Shown here: one piece after another, positions 1 to 10,221 of the stretch | How positions within the stretch are numbered: the first letter of the stretch is position 1 | How the letters are laid out: each line of letters opens with the position of its first letter | Source of the DNA: Achromobacter sp. MFA1 R4 | GTDB taxonomy: Bacteria > Pseudomonadota > Gammaproteobacteria > Burkholderiales > Burkholderiaceae_B | Direction of reading: 5' to 3' | Assembly: GCF_900156745.1 (NCBI RefSeq) | Contig: NZ_LT707065.1 | Location: 2,170,001 to 2,234,000, forward strand | DNA length: 64,000 bases | The notes under the pieces: model-generated | The model's input: the letters and a program-made list of their open reading frames with translations, nothing else | Databases searched by the model: none | Told to the model about the DNA's origin: nothing | Position numbers and translations under genes: made by a program

Positions 1-14
1 GCCGGCGGTTCGGG

Positions 15-1442
15 TCAGATGTGCGTGATGAACTTCGTGACCAGATAGCCTTCGAACGTCTCCGTACCGCCTTCACTGCCGATGCCGCTGTCCTTGATGC
101 CGCCGAACGGCGTCTCGGCCAGGGCGCTGCCGAAGTGGTTGATGTTGACCATGCCGGCCTCCAGGCCGTTGGACACCTTGGTCGCGGTCTTCAGCGAATT
201 CGTGAACACATACGACGAGAGGCCGAACGGCAGGCTGTTGGCCCGGCGCAGCACTTCGTCGGTATCGCTGAAGCGGACCACGGGCGCCACCGGGCCAAAC
301 GGCTCCTCGGTCATCAGCATGGCGTTGTCGGGCAGTTCCGTCACGACCGTGGGCGCAAAGAAGAAGCCCTTGCGGTCCAGCGGGCCGCCGCCGACCACGA
401 CTTTGCCGCCATGCTTCTTGGCGTCGTCGATGAAGGCGCTCATGGCGGGCACGCGGCGTTCATGCGCGAGCGGTCCCATGTCGGTGCCGGCTTCCAAGCC
501 GTCGCCGACCTTGATGTTCTTCAGCACATCCGAGAAGCGCGCCAGGAACTGTTCGTATGCGCCGTCCTGCACGTAGAAGCGGGTGGGCGACACGCAGACC
601 TGGCCGGCGTTGCGCACCTTGAACTTGGCCAGCATTTCGGCGGCGCGGTCGATGTCCGCGTCGTCGAACACCAGCACGGGCGAGTGGCCGCCCAATTCCA
701 TGGTCACGCGCTTCATGTGGGCGCCGGCCAGCGCGGCAAGCTGCTTGCCGACCGGGACCGAACCCGTGAAGGACACCTTGCGCACGATCGGCGAACGGAT
801 CAGGTAGTCGGAGATCTTGGCGGGCTCGCCCCAGACGATGTTCAGGCAGCCCTTCGGCAGGCCGGCGTCATGGAACATGCGCGCAATCGCCATGACCGCG
901 CTGGGCGAATCCTCGGGGCCCTTGAGCACGACCGTGCAGCCGGCGCCGATCGCGGCGGCGATCTTGCGGATGGCCTGGTTGTACGGGAAGTTCCAGGGCG
1001 TGAAGGCGGCGCAGACGCCGATGGGTTCGCGCACCACGATCTGGCGCACGTCCGGGTTGCGCGGCTGGATCACGCGGCCGTAGATGCGGCGGCATTCCTC
1101 GGCGTGCCAGTCGGCATGCTCGGCGCAGGACGTCACTTCGCCCACGGCCTCGGCCAGCGGCTTGCCCTGGTCCAGCGTCATGTTGCGGCCGATTTCCTTG
1201 GCGCGTTCGCGCGACAGCGTGGCGACCTTGCGCAGGATGGCGGAGCGATCCATGGGCGAGGATTTCTTCCACGATTCGAAGGCGCGCTGGGCGGCGGCCA
1301 GCGCGCGGTCCAGGTCTGCCTCCGTGGCGTGGGGCAGCTGGCCGAGCACTTCGAGGGTGGCCGGGTTGATGACATCCTGGGTGCGCCTGCCCTCGCCAGC
1401 GACGAATTCGCCGTCGATATACAGCGCCAACTGTTCATACAT
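15..1442 (-). CDS. NAD(P)-dependent aldehyde dehydrogenase, succinate-semialdehyde dehydrogenase type
   Basis: A 475-residue aldehyde dehydrogenase that oxidises an aldehyde to the acid with NAD(P)+. The Rossmann-domain stretch TPWNFP is at about residues 148-153 (Asn151), the general base is Glu249 in MELGGHSP, and the catalytic nucleophile is Cys283 in GQVCVSP. The [10 protein letters not shown] context and overall sequence resemble the succinate-semialdehyde dehydrogenase (GabD/Sad) subfamily, but the substrate cannot be fixed from sequence. An open frame extends 16 codons upstream; I chose the ATG at 1442 because AAGGA lies 9 bases before it and the reading [13 protein letters not shown] is the usual family N terminus. 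It is divergent from the dioxygenase at 1618, and no operon partner is seen inside the window. Confidence 0.85.
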   Translation of the reverse strand: MYEQLALYIDGEFVAGEGRRTQDVINPATLEVLGQLPHATEADLDRALAAAQRAFESWKKSSPMDRSAILRKVATLSRERAKEIGRNMTLDQGKPLAEAVGEVTSCAEHADWHAEECRRIYGRVIQPRNPDVRQIVVREPIGVCAAFTPWNFPYNQAIRKIAAAIGAGCTVVLKGPEDSPSAVMAIARMFHDAGLPKGCLNIVWGEPAKISDYLIRSPIVRKVSFTGSVPVGKQLAALAGAHMKRVTMELGGHSPVLVFDDADIDRAAEMLAKFKVRNAGQVCVSPTRFYVQDGAYEQFLARFSDVLKNIKVGDGLEAGTDMGPLAHERRVPAMSAFIDDAKKHGGKVVVGGGPLDRKGFFFAPTVVTELPDNAMLMTEEPFGPVAPVVRFSDTDEVLRRANSLPFGLSSYVFTNSLKTATKVSNGLEAGMVNINHFGSALAETPFGGIKDSGIGSEGGTETFEGYLVTKFITHI

Positions 1443-1617
1443 GCCTGTCGTTCCTTGCGAAATGGGAGGGGTAGCGACCGCTGTCGCCACGGCAGTCTAA
1501 ACCAGCTTCCTCCCAGCGGAGGGAGCCAATCCCGGTGGCGGGCTTGGGGCCATTCGCGTGCTGGGTGCGTGCTGGGTGCGTGCACGGCGCTTGCGCGCGC
1601 GCGCCGCCGTCGACAAA

Positions 1618-2406
1618 ATGAGGGATCTTCGGCTGTCCCCCCATCTATCTATCGTGCAACCTGTCGATGCGCGCCCGGCCGCCAAGCCCAGCCTCTATTC
1701 CCGGGTCTTCTTCCGCTTCATCGACTGGCTCCGCCAGCGCATCGCCCAGGCGTCGCTCGTGGGGGACAAGCCCATCTTTCATAACAGCCAGTTTCCGTGG
1801 CTCGCCACGCTGGAAGCGCGGGCGCCCGCCATCCGCGCCGAACTGACCGGCCTGCTGGCCGAGCGCAGCAAACTGCCCGCCTTCCACGAGATATCCCCCG
1901 ATGTGGGCATGATCACGTCCGACGACCAATGGAAGACCTTCGTCTTCATGGGCTACGGCCTGCGCTCCGACCGTAACCTCGCGCGCTGCCCAGCCACCGC
2001 CCAGGCGTTGCAGGACATTCCCGGGATACGCACTGCGTTCTTTTCCATCCTGGAAGCCGGCAAGCGCATTCCGCTGCACACGGGTCCCTACAACGGCGTG
2101 CTGCGTCTGCACCTGGGCCTGGTCATCCCCGATCCGCCCGAGCGATGCTGGATCGAAGTGGGCGGCGAACGCTACAGCTGGCGGGAAGGACAGGCCGTGG
2201 TGTTCGATGACCTCTATCCCCACCAGGTGCACAACGACACCGACGGGCTGCGCGCGGTGCTGTTCGTCGATTTCGAGCGACCCTGCCGCGCTCCTGTAAA
2301 ATGGCTGAATCGCCTGGTGCTCATGGCCGCGCCGTTCACGGACGAAATCCGTCGCGGCAAGGTCAATCACGATGCCTGGGAGAAGGGCTACTACCGCCAA
2401 AAATAG
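1618..2406 (+). CDS. Aspartyl/asparaginyl beta-hydroxylase family dioxygenase (LpxO-like)
   Basis: About 262 residues. The double-stranded beta-helix core of the Fe(II)/2-oxoglutarate Asp/Asn hydroxylase family is visible: HTGPYNGVLRLHLGL carries the first metal histidine and RYSWREGQAVVFDDLYPHQVHN carries the second. Characterised relatives include LpxO, which 2-hydroxylates a lipid A acyl chain, and peptide aspartyl hydroxylases; either substrate class is possible. No convincing transmembrane helix is seen, unlike typical LpxO. The start is uncertain because no ribosome binding site precedes the ATG at 1618, and the frame stays open to 1558. It ends about 70 bases before the ribosomal protein promoter and is transcriptionally separate from it. 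Confidence 0.75.
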   Translation: MRDLRLSPHLSIVQPVDARPAAKPSLYSRVFFRFIDWLRQRIAQASLVGDKPIFHNSQFPWLATLEARAPAIRAELTGLLAERSKLPAFHEISPDVGMITSDDQWKTFVFMGYGLRSDRNLARCPATAQALQDIPGIRTAFFSILEAGKRIPLHTGPYNGVLRLHLGLVIPDPPERCWIEVGGERYSWREGQAVVFDDLYPHQVHNDTDGLRAVLFVDFERPCRAPVKWLNRLVLMAAPFTDEIRRGKVNHDAWEKGYYRQK

Positions 2407-2423
2407 GGGGCAGAGCCCGACAA

Positions 2424-2455
2424 ACCACTCCCTTGACAGGGGGGCGTGGTCTTTT
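2424..2455 (+). terminator. Imperfect hairpin plus T-run after the dioxygenase gene
   Basis: Arms ACCAC-CCC and GGG-GTGGT with bulges are followed by CTTTT. It is a plausible weak intrinsic terminator separating the dioxygenase gene from the ribosomal promoter downstream. Confidence 0.35.
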
Positions 2456-2477
2456 GTGCGCGATCCCAACAAAGTGC

Positions 2478-2506
2478 TTGCGCTCAAATTTTAACCACGT
2501 TAGAAT
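2478..2506 (+). promoter_or_regulatory. Sigma-70-type promoter of the rplN (spc) operon
   Basis: TTGCGC at 2478-2483, a 17-base spacer and TAGAAT at 2501-2506. It is the only good promoter in the 340-base gap before rplN and would start transcription near 2513. Confidence 0.55.
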
Positions 2507-2512
2507 GATCAG

Positions 2513-2746
2513 CTTTCCCAGATTGTCGATTCATCTATCCGAACGTTAGATGAGCGCGTCGGGGGGAATACCCGCAGGATTTCAACCCAGGGTCGTTGCG
2601 TTGCCAACCGGTTGCTGGTCCAGAAGTTATGGACTTGCCGACACCAAAGCAGGGCGGCTGACCTGACGGGACCAAAACTGGCAGGAATTGCAGTGTTCCC
2701 TTGTTGGGAAAACCGTATTTCCAGTTAAGTTGGAACAGGAAAAATC
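2513..2746 (+). promoter_or_regulatory. Long 5' leader of the spc operon
   Basis: About 234 bases of untranslated leader are predicted from the promoter to the rplN ATG. It holds no credible gene. Two stem-loops are visible: TCATCTA/TAGATGA at 2531-2553, and TTCCA/TGGAA at 2719-2735, directly next to the AGGA ribosome binding site at 2737-2740. The second could affect rplN translation initiation. This is inference from base complementarity only. Confidence 0.4.
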
Positions 2747-3115
2747 ATGATCCAAATGCAGACCACGCTGGACGTGGCCGATAACACTGGTGCGCGTCAT
2801 GTCATGTGCATTAAGGTGCTCGGTGGCTCCAAGCGCCGTTATGCCGGTATCGGCGACATCATCAAGGTGAGCGTCAAAGATGCGGCTCCGCGCGGACGCG
2901 TCAAGAAAGGCGAAATTTACAATGCCGTGGTGGTTCGTACCGCCAAGGGCGTGCGCCGTAAAGACGGTTCGCTGATTCGTTTCGGTGGCAATGCCGCCGT
3001 GTTGCTCAACGCCAAGCTGGAGCCCATCGGCACCCGCATCTTCGGACCCGTTACGCGTGAACTGCGTACCGAGAAGTTCATGAAGATCGTGTCGCTGGCC
3101 CCGGAAGTGCTGTAA
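2747..3115 (+). CDS. rplN: 50S ribosomal protein L14
   Basis: At 122 residues this is the full family length. It binds 23S rRNA near the 30S interface. The N terminus [27 protein letters not shown] is the standard L14 opening. It is the first gene of the operon here, preceded by AGGAAAAATC and the ATG. In most bacteria rpsQ lies immediately upstream in one S10-spc unit; in this genome that junction is broken. Confidence 0.98.
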   Translation: MIQMQTTLDVADNTGARHVMCIKVLGGSKRRYAGIGDIIKVSVKDAAPRGRVKKGEIYNAVVVRTAKGVRRKDGSLIRFGGNAAVLLNAKLEPIGTRIFGPVTRELRTEKFMKIVSLAPEVL

Positions 3116-3126
3116 GGAGCCCTACG

Positions 3127-3447
3127 ATGAACAACATTCGTAAAGGCGACGAAGTCATCGTCCTGACCGGTCGCGACAAGAAGCGTCGCGGCACCGTGCT
3201 GGCTCGCGTTGGCGCCGACCACGTCCTGGTCGAAGGCGTCAATGTTGCCAAGAAGCACGTGAAAGCCAACCCGATGGCTAACAACCCGGGCGGGATTGTC
3301 GAAAAGACCATGCCGATCCACATCTCGAATGTGGCGCTCTTCAACCCCGCAACCGGTCGTGGCGACCGCGTGGGCGTTCAAGAAGTCGAAGGTCGCAAGG
3401 TCCGCGTGTTCCGTTCCAATGGTGCCGTTGTCGGCGCCAAGGCGTAA
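3127..3447 (+). CDS. rplX: 50S ribosomal protein L24
   Basis: 106 residues with the N-terminal KOW motif ([19 protein letters not shown], about residues 6-24) that binds 23S rRNA domain I and starts large-subunit assembly. AAGGAG overlaps the rplN stop region and places the ATG 11 bases after rplN, so the two are co-translated in one operon. Confidence 0.98.
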   Translation: MNNIRKGDEVIVLTGRDKKRRGTVLARVGADHVLVEGVNVAKKHVKANPMANNPGGIVEKTMPIHISNVALFNPATGRGDRVGVQEVEGRKVRVFRSNGAVVGAKA

Positions 3448-3459
3448 GGGGCGATAGAC

Positions 3460-3999
3460 ATGTCTCGTTTGCAAGATTTCTACAAGAGCAAGGTCGCTGG
3501 CGACCTGCAGGCCAAGTTTGGCTACAAGAGCGTAATGGAAGTGCCGCGCATCACCAAGATCACCCTGAACATGGGTGTCTCGGAAGCGGTCTCCGACAAG
3601 AAAGTCATCGAACACGCTGTGTCGGATCTGACCAAGATCGCCGGCCAAAAGCCTGTCGTGACGAAGACCAAGAAGGCTATCGCCGGTTTCAAGATCCGCG
3701 AAAACTACCCGATTGGTTGCATGGTCACGCTGCGTGGTCAACGCATGTACGAATTCCTGGATCGCCTGGTGGCGGTTGCGCTGCCTCGCGTGCGCGACTT
3801 CCGCGGCATCTCGGGTCGTGCGTTCGACGGCCGTGGCAACTACAACATCGGGGTGAAAGAGCAGATCATTTTCCCCGAAATCGAGTACGACAAGATCGAC
3901 GCGCTGCGTGGGCTGAACATCAGCATCACCACCTCCGCGAAGACCGACGAAGAAGCCAAGGCGCTGTTGACGGCCTTCAGCTTCCCGTTCCGTAACTAA
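3460..3999 (+). CDS. rplE: 50S ribosomal protein L5
   Basis: 179 residues, full length. It binds 5S rRNA and contacts the P-site tRNA in the central protuberance. The [10 protein letters not shown] and GMVTLRG-type segments (here [11 protein letters not shown]) are conserved L5 features. It lies 12 bases after rplX and before rpsN, the standard spc order. In enteric bacteria S8 represses translation near the start of this gene; I did not identify an equivalent structure. Confidence 0.98.
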   Translation: MSRLQDFYKSKVAGDLQAKFGYKSVMEVPRITKITLNMGVSEAVSDKKVIEHAVSDLTKIAGQKPVVTKTKKAIAGFKIRENYPIGCMVTLRGQRMYEFLDRLVAVALPRVRDFRGISGRAFDGRGNYNIGVKEQIIFPEIEYDKIDALRGLNISITTSAKTDEEAKALLTAFSFPFRN

Positions 4000-4011
4000 G
4001 GGGCTGATGAC

Positions 4012-4317
4012 GTGGCTAAACTTTCCCTCATCAATCGCGACATCAAGCGCGCCAAGCTGGCTGACAAGTTCGCCGCCAAGCGCGCCGAATTGAAGGCGAT
4101 CATCGACGACCAGTCGAAGACCGACGAAGAACGTTACCAAGCTCGGCTCAAGCTGCAACAGCTGCCGCGCAATGCCAACCCGACGCGTCAACGCAATCGT
4201 TGCGTGGTCACCGGTCGTCCTCGCGGCGTGTTCCGCAAGTTCGGCCTGACGCGCCACAAACTGCGTGAAATGGCGATGAAGGGTGAAATCCCCGGCATCA
4301 CCAAGGCCAGCTGGTAG
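4012..4317 (+). CDS. rpsN: 30S ribosomal protein S14
   Basis: 101 residues starting at GTG, with AAGGGG upstream. It is the long, zinc-free form of S14: the CxxC pairs of the short zinc-binding form are absent and the C-terminal [26 protein letters not shown] block is intact. It assembles late into the 30S head. Confidence 0.97.
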   Translation: MAKLSLINRDIKRAKLADKFAAKRAELKAIIDDQSKTDEERYQARLKLQQLPRNANPTRQRNRCVVTGRPRGVFRKFGLTRHKLREMAMKGEIPGITKASW

Positions 4318-4327
4318 GAGAAACAAT

Positions 4328-4723
4328 ATGAGCATGAGCGATCCCATCGCCGATATGCTGACCCGCATTCGCAATGCGCAGCAAGTGGACAAAGTTACGG
4401 TGAGCATGCCCTCCTCGAAGCTGAAGGCGGCCATTGCCGCTGTGCTGAAGGACGAAGGCTACATCGACAGCTTTGAAATCAAGGGCACCCAGGCCAAGCC
4501 TGAGCTCGAGATCACCCTGAAGTACTACGCTGGTCGTCCGGTCATCGAGCGCATCGAACGCGTCTCGCGCCCTGGTCTGCGTATCTACAAGGGCCGTACC
4601 AGCATTCCTCAGGTCATGAACGGCCTGGGCGTGGCTATCGTTTCGACCTCGCGCGGCGTCATGACCGACCGTAAGGCTCGCGCCAACGGCGTCGGCGGCG
4701 AAGTGCTGTGCTACGTGGCCTAA
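4328..4723 (+). CDS. rpsH: 30S ribosomal protein S8
   Basis: 131 residues, the normal length. The start [18 protein letters not shown] is typical. An upstream in-frame ATG at 4283 lies inside rpsN and is rejected because TAGGAGAAACAAT sits just before 4328, with its AGGAG overlapping the rpsN stop. S8 binds 16S rRNA helix 21 and in enteric bacteria autoregulates the spc operon. Confidence 0.98.
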   Translation: MSMSDPIADMLTRIRNAQQVDKVTVSMPSSKLKAAIAAVLKDEGYIDSFEIKGTQAKPELEITLKYYAGRPVIERIERVSRPGLRIYKGRTSIPQVMNGLGVAIVSTSRGVMTDRKARANGVGGEVLCYVA

Positions 4724-4735
4724 GGAGAAATTCGA

Positions 4736-5269
4736 ATGTCACGTATCGCTAAGTATCCGGTCGAACTGCCCAAGGGTGTCGAAGCTGACATCAAGCAGGA
4801 TCAGATCACCGTCAAGGGCCCGCTGGGCTCCCTGACTCAAGCCCTGACTGGCGACGTCACGATTTCGCTGGACGGCAGCAAGCTCACGTTTGTCGCCGCC
4901 AACGATTCGCGTCACGCGAACGCCATGTCGGGTACCGTGCGCGCGCTGGTGGCCAACATGGTCAACGGTGTGAGCAAGGGATTCGAGCGCAAGCTGAATC
5001 TGGTTGGCGTGGGTTACCGCGCCTCGATTCAAGGCGACGCCGTTAAGCTGCAGCTCGGTTTCTCGCACGACGTTTTGCACCAGTTGCCGGCCGGTATCAA
5101 GGCCGAGTGCCCCACCCAGACGGAAATCGTCATCAAGGGCTCCAACAAGCAAGTCGTCGGCCAGGTGGCCGCTGAAATCCGCGCGTACCGCGAACCCGAA
5201 CCCTACAAGGGCAAGGGTGTGCGTTACTCGGACGAACGCGTCGTCATCAAAGAAACCAAGAAGAAATAA
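4736..5269 (+). CDS. rplF: 50S ribosomal protein L6
   Basis: 177 residues with two tandem L6 alpha/beta folds and the C-terminal signature [14 protein letters not shown]. It binds 23S rRNA near the sarcin-ricin loop. AAGGAG spans the rpsH stop, indicating coupled translation. Confidence 0.98.
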   Translation: MSRIAKYPVELPKGVEADIKQDQITVKGPLGSLTQALTGDVTISLDGSKLTFVAANDSRHANAMSGTVRALVANMVNGVSKGFERKLNLVGVGYRASIQGDAVKLQLGFSHDVLHQLPAGIKAECPTQTEIVIKGSNKQVVGQVAAEIRAYREPEPYKGKGVRYSDERVVIKETKKK

Positions 5270-5290
5270 CGGCGCACGCAAGGACGAATC

Positions 5291-5656
5291 ATGGACAAAA
5301 AAGTTTCCCGTTTGCGTCGTGCGGTTCCGACCCGCCGGAAGATCAACGAGCTGCGCGTTCATCGCCTCTCGATCTTCCGCTCGAACCAGCACATCTACGC
5401 CAACATCATTTCGCCGGAAGGCGATCGCGTTCTGGTCAGCGCCTCGACGGTGGAAGCCGAAGTGCGTGCGCAACTGGCCGGCCAAACCGGCCAGGGCGGC
5501 AACAAAGCCGCTGCTACGCTGGTCGGCAAGCGCGTGGCCGAAAAGGCCAAGGCTGCCGGTATCGAACTGGTCGCTTTCGATCGCTCGGGCTTTCGTTACC
5601 ATGGCCGCGTGAAAGCGCTGGCCGATGCCGCGCGTGAAGCCGGCCTGAAGTTCTAA
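5291..5656 (+). CDS. rplR: 50S ribosomal protein L18
   Basis: 121 residues. L18 binds 5S rRNA with L5. The basic N terminus ([15 protein letters not shown]) and the C-terminal [24 protein letters not shown] block are diagnostic. The gap to rplF is 21 bases. Confidence 0.98.
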   Translation: MDKKVSRLRRAVPTRRKINELRVHRLSIFRSNQHIYANIISPEGDRVLVSASTVEAEVRAQLAGQTGQGGNKAAATLVGKRVAEKAKAAGIELVAFDRSGFRYHGRVKALADAAREAGLKF

Positions 5657-5671
5657 GCGAGGATCTGTCAA

Positions 5672-6193
5672 ATGGCTAAAGTACAAGGCAAGAACGCCGC
5701 GGAAAAAGAGAACGATGACGGCCTCCGCGAAAAGATGATCGCGGTCAACCGCGTGAGCAAAGTGGTCAAGGGTGGTCGCACCATGAGCTTTGCCGCGCTG
5801 ACCGTGGTTGGCGATGGCGATGGCCGCATCGGCATGGGCAAGGGCAAGGCGCGTGAAGTGCCGGTGTCCGTTCAGAAGGCCATGGAACAAGCCCGTCGCG
5901 GCATGTTCAAGGTCGCGCTGAAGAACGGCACGCTGCACCACACCGTGGTTGGCAAGCATGGCGCCGCTACCGTGCTGATCTCGCCCGCTGCTGAAGGTAC
6001 CGGCGTCATCGCCGGCGGCCCGATGCGCGCAATTTTCGAAGTGATGGGTGTGCGTAACGTGGTTGCCAAGAGCCTGGGCTCGAGCAACCCCTACAACATG
6101 GTTCGCGCCACGTTGAATGGCCTGCGCGCCTCCCTGACCCCGGCCGATGTTGCTGCCAAGCGCGGCAAGACGGTCGAAGAAATCCTGGGGTAA
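5672..6193 (+). CDS. rpsE: 30S ribosomal protein S5
   Basis: 173 residues. It has the N-terminal double-stranded-RNA-binding-like domain ([19 protein letters not shown]) and the C-terminal domain containing the loop [19 protein letters not shown]. It helps maintain decoding fidelity with S4. Spacing of 15 bases from rplR keeps it in the operon. Confidence 0.98.
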   Translation: MAKVQGKNAAEKENDDGLREKMIAVNRVSKVVKGGRTMSFAALTVVGDGDGRIGMGKGKAREVPVSVQKAMEQARRGMFKVALKNGTLHHTVVGKHGAATVLISPAAEGTGVIAGGPMRAIFEVMGVRNVVAKSLGSSNPYNMVRATLNGLRASLTPADVAAKRGKTVEEILG

Positions 6194-6196
6194 ATC

Positions 6197-6382
6197 ATGG
6201 CTCAGAAGCAGATCAAAGTGACCCTCGTGCGCTCGGTGATCGGTACCAAGCAATCGCACCGTGATACGGTTCGCGGTTTGGGCTTGGGTCGCATCAACAG
6301 CAGCCGCGTGCTGGTCGATACGCCCGAGGTGCGTGGGATGATCCGTAAGGTGGATTATCTCGTTTCCGTCTCGGAAGCCTAA
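6197..6382 (+). CDS. rpmD: 50S ribosomal protein L30
   Basis: 61 residues, the bacterial length, with the conserved [25 protein letters not shown] opening. It starts only 3 bases after the rpsE stop, so it is probably translated by coupling. Confidence 0.97.
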   Translation: MAQKQIKVTLVRSVIGTKQSHRDTVRGLGLGRINSSRVLVDTPEVRGMIRKVDYLVSVSEA

Positions 6383-6391
6383 GGAATCACC

Positions 6392-6832
6392 ATGTCGGAT
6401 ATGCAACTTAATACGCTGAAGCCCGCCGAGGGCAGCAAGCACGCCAAGCGCCGCGTCGGCCGTGGCATCGGTTCGGGTCTGGGTAAGACCGCCGGCCGTG
6501 GTCACAAGGGTCAGAAGTCGCGCTCGGGCGGTTTCCACAAGGTTGGCTTCGAAGGCGGTCAAATGCCGCTGCAACGTCGCCTGCCCAAGCGTGGTTTCAC
6601 CCCGCTGGGTCAACACCTGTATGCCCAAGTTCTGTTGTCGGACCTCGAAGCCCTGCCCATCGACGAAATCGATGTGCAAGCGCTGAAGGCGGCCGGCGTG
6701 ATTGGCCAGGCGGTTCGTTACGCCAAGGTCATCAAGTCTGGTGAACTCTCGCGCAAGGTCGTGCTCAAGGGCATTACCGCGACGGCTGGCGCTCGCGCCG
6801 CCATCGAAGCCGCGGGCGGCTCGCTTGCTTGA
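6392..6832 (+). CDS. rplO: 50S ribosomal protein L15
   Basis: 146 residues. The glycine- and arginine-rich N-terminal extension ([27 protein letters not shown]) and the [20 protein letters not shown] block identify L15, a late 50S assembly protein. It directly precedes secY, as in other spc operons. Confidence 0.98.
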   Translation: MSDMQLNTLKPAEGSKHAKRRVGRGIGSGLGKTAGRGHKGQKSRSGGFHKVGFEGGQMPLQRRLPKRGFTPLGQHLYAQVLLSDLEALPIDEIDVQALKAAGVIGQAVRYAKVIKSGELSRKVVLKGITATAGARAAIEAAGGSLA

Positions 6833-6845
6833 TCAGAGGTGACGA

Positions 6846-8171
6846 GTGGCTAACGCGCAGGCATTGGGCAAATCCGGAGCACGATACGGCGATCTGAAGC
6901 GCCGTCTGGTGTTCCTGGTGCTCGCCCTGGTGGTTTACCGTTTGGGTACACACATCCCGGTTCCGGGTATCAACCCGGACGCGCTGGCGGACTTGTTCCG
7001 TCAGAACCAGGGCGGGATCCTGGGCCTGTTCAACATGTTCTCGGGCGGGGCGCTCTCGCGTTTCTCGATTTTTGCCCTGGGGATCATGCCGTACATTTCG
7101 GCATCCATCATCATGCAGTTGATGTCGGTGGTGGTGCCGTCGCTGGAAGCGCTCAAGAAAGAGGGCGAGGCCGGCCGTCGGAAGATTACCCAATACACCC
7201 GCTACGGCACGGTCGTGCTGGCGCTGGTGCAGGCTGTGGGCATTTCGGTGGCGCTGGAGTCCCAGCAGGGACTGGTGATCGATCCGGGCATGCTATTCCG
7301 CTTCACGACCGTCGTGACCCTGGTCACCGGCACCATGTTCGTCATGTGGCTGGGTGAGCAGATCACGGAGCGCGGTCTGGGCAACGGGATTTCCATCCTG
7401 ATCTTCGCAGGTATCGTTGCGGGTCTGCCCGCGGCGCTGGCTGCACTGCTGGACCTGGTCCGCACCAACGCGATGTCTGTGCTTTCGGCGCTGTTCATCG
7501 TGGCTCTGGTGGTGCTGGTGACCGCTTTTGTGGTGTTCGTGGAACGCGGACAGCGCAAGATCACGGTCAACTACGCCAAGCGTCAGGTCGGCAACAAGGT
7601 CTACGGTGGTCAAAGCTCGCATTTGCCGCTGAAGCTGAACATGGCAGGGGTGATTCCGCCGATCTTCGCATCGTCGATCATTCTGTTCCCGGCCACGATC
7701 ACGAGCTGGTTCTCCAGCAGCGAGAACATGCGCTGGCTTAGCGACCTGGCTGCGGCCCTGTCGCCTCGTCAACCGCTCTACATCACGCTGTACTCGGTCG
7801 CGATTATTTTCTTCTGCTTTTTCTACACGGCTCTGGTTTTCAACAGCCGCGAAACGGCGGACAACCTGAAGAAGAGTGGTGCGTTTGTTCCGGGCATCCG
7901 TCCGGGCGAACAAACGGCGCGCTACATCGACAAGATCCTGATGCGTCTGACGCTCGCAGGTGCCATCTACATCACGTTGGTGTGCCTGTTGCCGGAATTC
8001 TTGGTGATGCGCTGGAACGTTCCCTTCTACTTCGGTGGTACGTCTCTGTTGATCATTGTGGTGGTGACGATGGATTTCATGGCGCAGGTTCAGGCCTACA
8101 TGATGTCTCACCAGTACGACTCGTTGCTCAAGAAGGCGAACTTCAAGGGCGCGGGTTTGCCGATGCGGTAA
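6846..8171 (+). CDS. secY: Protein translocase subunit SecY
   Basis: 441 residues starting at GTG, 13 bases after rplO with GAGGTGA upstream. It is the channel subunit of the SecYEG translocon in the inner membrane, with ten predicted helices. Recognisable parts are the plug-region sequence [32 protein letters not shown], the loop [17 protein letters not shown], and the cytoplasmic loop [18 protein letters not shown] that contacts the ribosome and SecA. Confidence 0.98.
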   Translation: MANAQALGKSGARYGDLKRRLVFLVLALVVYRLGTHIPVPGINPDALADLFRQNQGGILGLFNMFSGGALSRFSIFALGIMPYISASIIMQLMSVVVPSLEALKKEGEAGRRKITQYTRYGTVVLALVQAVGISVALESQQGLVIDPGMLFRFTTVVTLVTGTMFVMWLGEQITERGLGNGISILIFAGIVAGLPAALAALLDLVRTNAMSVLSALFIVALVVLVTAFVVFVERGQRKITVNYAKRQVGNKVYGGQSSHLPLKLNMAGVIPPIFASSIILFPATITSWFSSSENMRWLSDLAAALSPRQPLYITLYSVAIIFFCFFYTALVFNSRETADNLKKSGAFVPGIRPGEQTARYIDKILMRLTLAGAIYITLVCLLPEFLVMRWNVPFYFGGTSLLIIVVVTMDFMAQVQAYMMSHQYDSLLKKANFKGAGLPMR

Positions 8172-8179
8172 GCAAAAGA

Positions 8180-8398
8180 ATGTCCAAGGACGACGTCATT
8201 CAGATGCAAGGTGAGGTTCTTGAGAACCTCCCGAACGCGACATTTCGCGTCAAGCTCGAAAACGGCCACGTGGTGTTGGGCCATATTTCCGGCAAGATGC
8301 GTATGCATTACATCCGGATCCTGCCGGGTGACAAGGTCACAGTGGAGCTCACGCCCTATGATCTGACGCGAGCCAGGATAGTTTTCCGCTCCAAATGA
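8180..8398 (+). CDS. infA: Translation initiation factor IF-1
   Basis: 72 residues, a single S1/OB-fold domain ([52 protein letters not shown]). It binds the 30S A site during initiation. An open frame extends well upstream inside secY, but the start [12 protein letters not shown] at 8180 is the family N terminus and follows secY by 8 bases. Confidence 0.97.
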   Translation: MSKDDVIQMQGEVLENLPNATFRVKLENGHVVLGHISGKMRMHYIRILPGDKVTVELTPYDLTRARIVFRSK

Positions 8399-8432
8399 GC
8401 GGAACCGGATTACGGAAAATTAGGAGTCAACC

Positions 8433-8546
8433 ATGAAAGTAATGGCATCGGTTAAGCGGATCTGCCGCAACTGCAAAGTTATCAAACGTCACGGCGTGGT
8501 GCGCGTTATCTGCACCGACCCGCGTCACAAGCAGCGTCAAGGCTAA
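8433..8546 (+). CDS. rpmJ: 50S ribosomal protein L36
   Basis: A 37-residue gene reading [20 protein letters not shown] and ending in HKQRQG. Cys11, Cys14, Cys27 and His32 form the zinc ribbon of the C+ form. TAGGAG is placed 8 bases before the ATG. It sits between infA and rpsM, the standard place. Confidence 0.97.
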
Positions 8547-8589
8547 CTCGGGTTAGCGACTACGCAACGGATTTATTCAAGGAACAGTC

Positions 8590-8955
8590 ATGGCCCGTAT
8601 TGCTGGCATTAACATTCCGCCGCAACAGCACGCCGAGATCGGCCTGACCGCCATTTTTGGCATCGGTCGTACGCGCGCTCGCAAGATTTGCGAAGCGGCA
8701 AACGTACCCTTTGACAAAAAGGTCAAGGATCTGAGCGACGCTGAATTGGAACGCGTCCGCGAACATGTTGGTTTGTTCACGGTTGAAGGCGACCTGCGTC
8801 GTGAAGTACAGCTCTCGATCAAGCGTTTGATCGACCTGGGAACCTACCGCGGTATGCGTCACAAGCGCGGTTTGCCCGTGCGCGGCCAGCGCACTCGCAC
8901 CAACGCCCGGACCCGCAAGGGCCCGCGTCGTGCTGCTGCGTCCCTGAAGAAATAA
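8590..8955 (+). CDS. rpsM: 30S ribosomal protein S13
   Basis: 121 residues, beginning [26 protein letters not shown] and ending with the basic tail that reaches the P site ([17 protein letters not shown]). It opens the alpha operon part of the cluster. No separate strong promoter is visible in the 43-base gap after rpmJ. Confidence 0.98.
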   Translation: MARIAGINIPPQQHAEIGLTAIFGIGRTRARKICEAANVPFDKKVKDLSDAELERVREHVGLFTVEGDLRREVQLSIKRLIDLGTYRGMRHKRGLPVRGQRTRTNARTRKGPRRAAASLKK

Positions 8956-8970
8956 TCGAGGAACAGGATT

Positions 8971-9372
8971 ATGGCGAAAGCTTCCACCAGCGGCGCTTCG
9001 CGCGTGCGCAAAAAGGTCAAGAAGAACGTCTCGGACGGCATCGCGCACGTTCACGCTTCGTTCAACAACACCATCATCACCATCACCGACCGTCAGGGCA
9101 ACGCACTGTCGTGGGCCACGTCGGGCGGTGCTGGCTTCAAGGGTTCGCGCAAATCGACCCCGTTTGCCGCGCAGGTTGCCGCTGAAACGGCTGGCCGCGT
9201 TGCGCTCGAGTACGGCATCAAGACGCTGGAAGTCCGCATCAAGGGCCCCGGTCCTGGCCGCGAGTCGTCGGTTCGCGCCTTGAACGCGCTGGGCATCAAG
9301 ATCTCGTCCATCGCCGACATCACGCCCGTTCCGCACAACGGCTGCCGTCCGCCGAAGCGTCGTCGTATCTAA
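8971..9372 (+). CDS. rpsK: 30S ribosomal protein S11
   Basis: 133 residues, containing the conserved [22 protein letters not shown] block and the C-terminal PPKRRRI. It lies in the platform of the 30S subunit near the E site. It is 15 bases downstream of rpsM. Confidence 0.98.
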   Translation: MAKASTSGASRVRKKVKKNVSDGIAHVHASFNNTIITITDRQGNALSWATSGGAGFKGSRKSTPFAAQVAAETAGRVALEYGIKTLEVRIKGPGPGRESSVRALNALGIKISSIADITPVPHNGCRPPKRRRI

Positions 9373-9383
9373 AGGGAATCCAC

Positions 9384-10007
9384 ATGGCACGTTATATTGG
9401 ACCCAAATGCAAGCTCTCGCGCCGCGAGGGTACTGACCTGTTCCTGAAGAGCGCCCGTCGCTCGCTGGATTCCAAGTGCAAGCTGGATTCCAAGCCTGGC
9501 CAACACGGCCGCACTTCGGGTGCCCGCACTTCCGACTACGGCCTGCAGCTGCGCGAAAAGCAAAAGCTCAAGCGCATGTACGGCGTGCTGGAAAAGCAAT
9601 TCCGCAAGTACTTCGCTGAAGCCGAGCGTCGCCGTGGCAACACCGGCGAAACGCTGATCCAGCTGCTGGAATCGCGCCTGGACAACGTCGTCTACCGCAT
9701 GGGCTTCGGCTCGACGCGCGCCGAAGCTCGCCAGCTGGTGAGCCACCGCGCCATCGAACTGAACGGCCACACGGCTGACATCGCTTCGATGCTGGTCAAG
9801 GCTGGCGACGTCATCTCGATCCGCGAAAAGGCCAAGAAGCAAGGCCGCATCAAGGAATCGCTCGACCTGGCCACCAGCATCGGCATCCCCCAGTGGGTGG
9901 AAGTCGACACGACCAAGCTGACCGGTACGTTCAAGTCGGCCCCCGATCGCGCTGACGTCGCTCGCGACATCAACGAATCGATGGTCGTCGAACTGTACTC
10001 GCGTTAA
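9384..10007 (+). CDS. rpsD: 30S ribosomal protein S4
   Basis: 207 residues with the S4 N-terminal domain ([23 protein letters not shown]) and the C-terminal S4 RNA-binding fold ([34 protein letters not shown]). It is a primary 16S rRNA binder and the usual autoregulator of the alpha operon. It is followed by an unusually long 214-base gap before rpoA. Confidence 0.98.
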   Translation: MARYIGPKCKLSRREGTDLFLKSARRSLDSKCKLDSKPGQHGRTSGARTSDYGLQLREKQKLKRMYGVLEKQFRKYFAEAERRRGNTGETLIQLLESRLDNVVYRMGFGSTRAEARQLVSHRAIELNGHTADIASMLVKAGDVISIREKAKKQGRIKESLDLATSIGIPQWVEVDTTKLTGTFKSAPDRADVARDINESMVVELYSR

Positions 10008-10080
10008 TCACGCCTGCCGGCGCCTCCTTCGCAAGGCGCAGGCAAGCTGGTCTCGCGACCCCGTTTGCACGTCCCGCAGC

Positions 10081-10113
10081 AGCCCGCTTTCGCCTTTTGG
10101 TGGAGCGGGCTTT
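10081..10113 (+). terminator. Hairpin in the rpsD-rpoA gap
   Basis: Perfect 8-base arms AGCCCGCT (10081-10088) and AGCGGGCT (10104-10111), followed by only a short TT. A second hairpin, CGCCT/AGGCG with flanking GCCTG/CAGGC, lies at about 10014-10043. Together they may attenuate read-through from the ribosomal genes into rpoA, or act as processing sites. No clear promoter was found in this 214-base stretch. Confidence 0.35.
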
Positions 10114-10221
10114 GCGGTAAGTATCGGGCGGCGTTTTTGCGCTGTCCCAGTATCCAGTCTCACCCTGTCCATCAGCCTTATCGGTGTAACGAGCCGAGGG
10201 TATTGAAAAGGAACACAGTAA

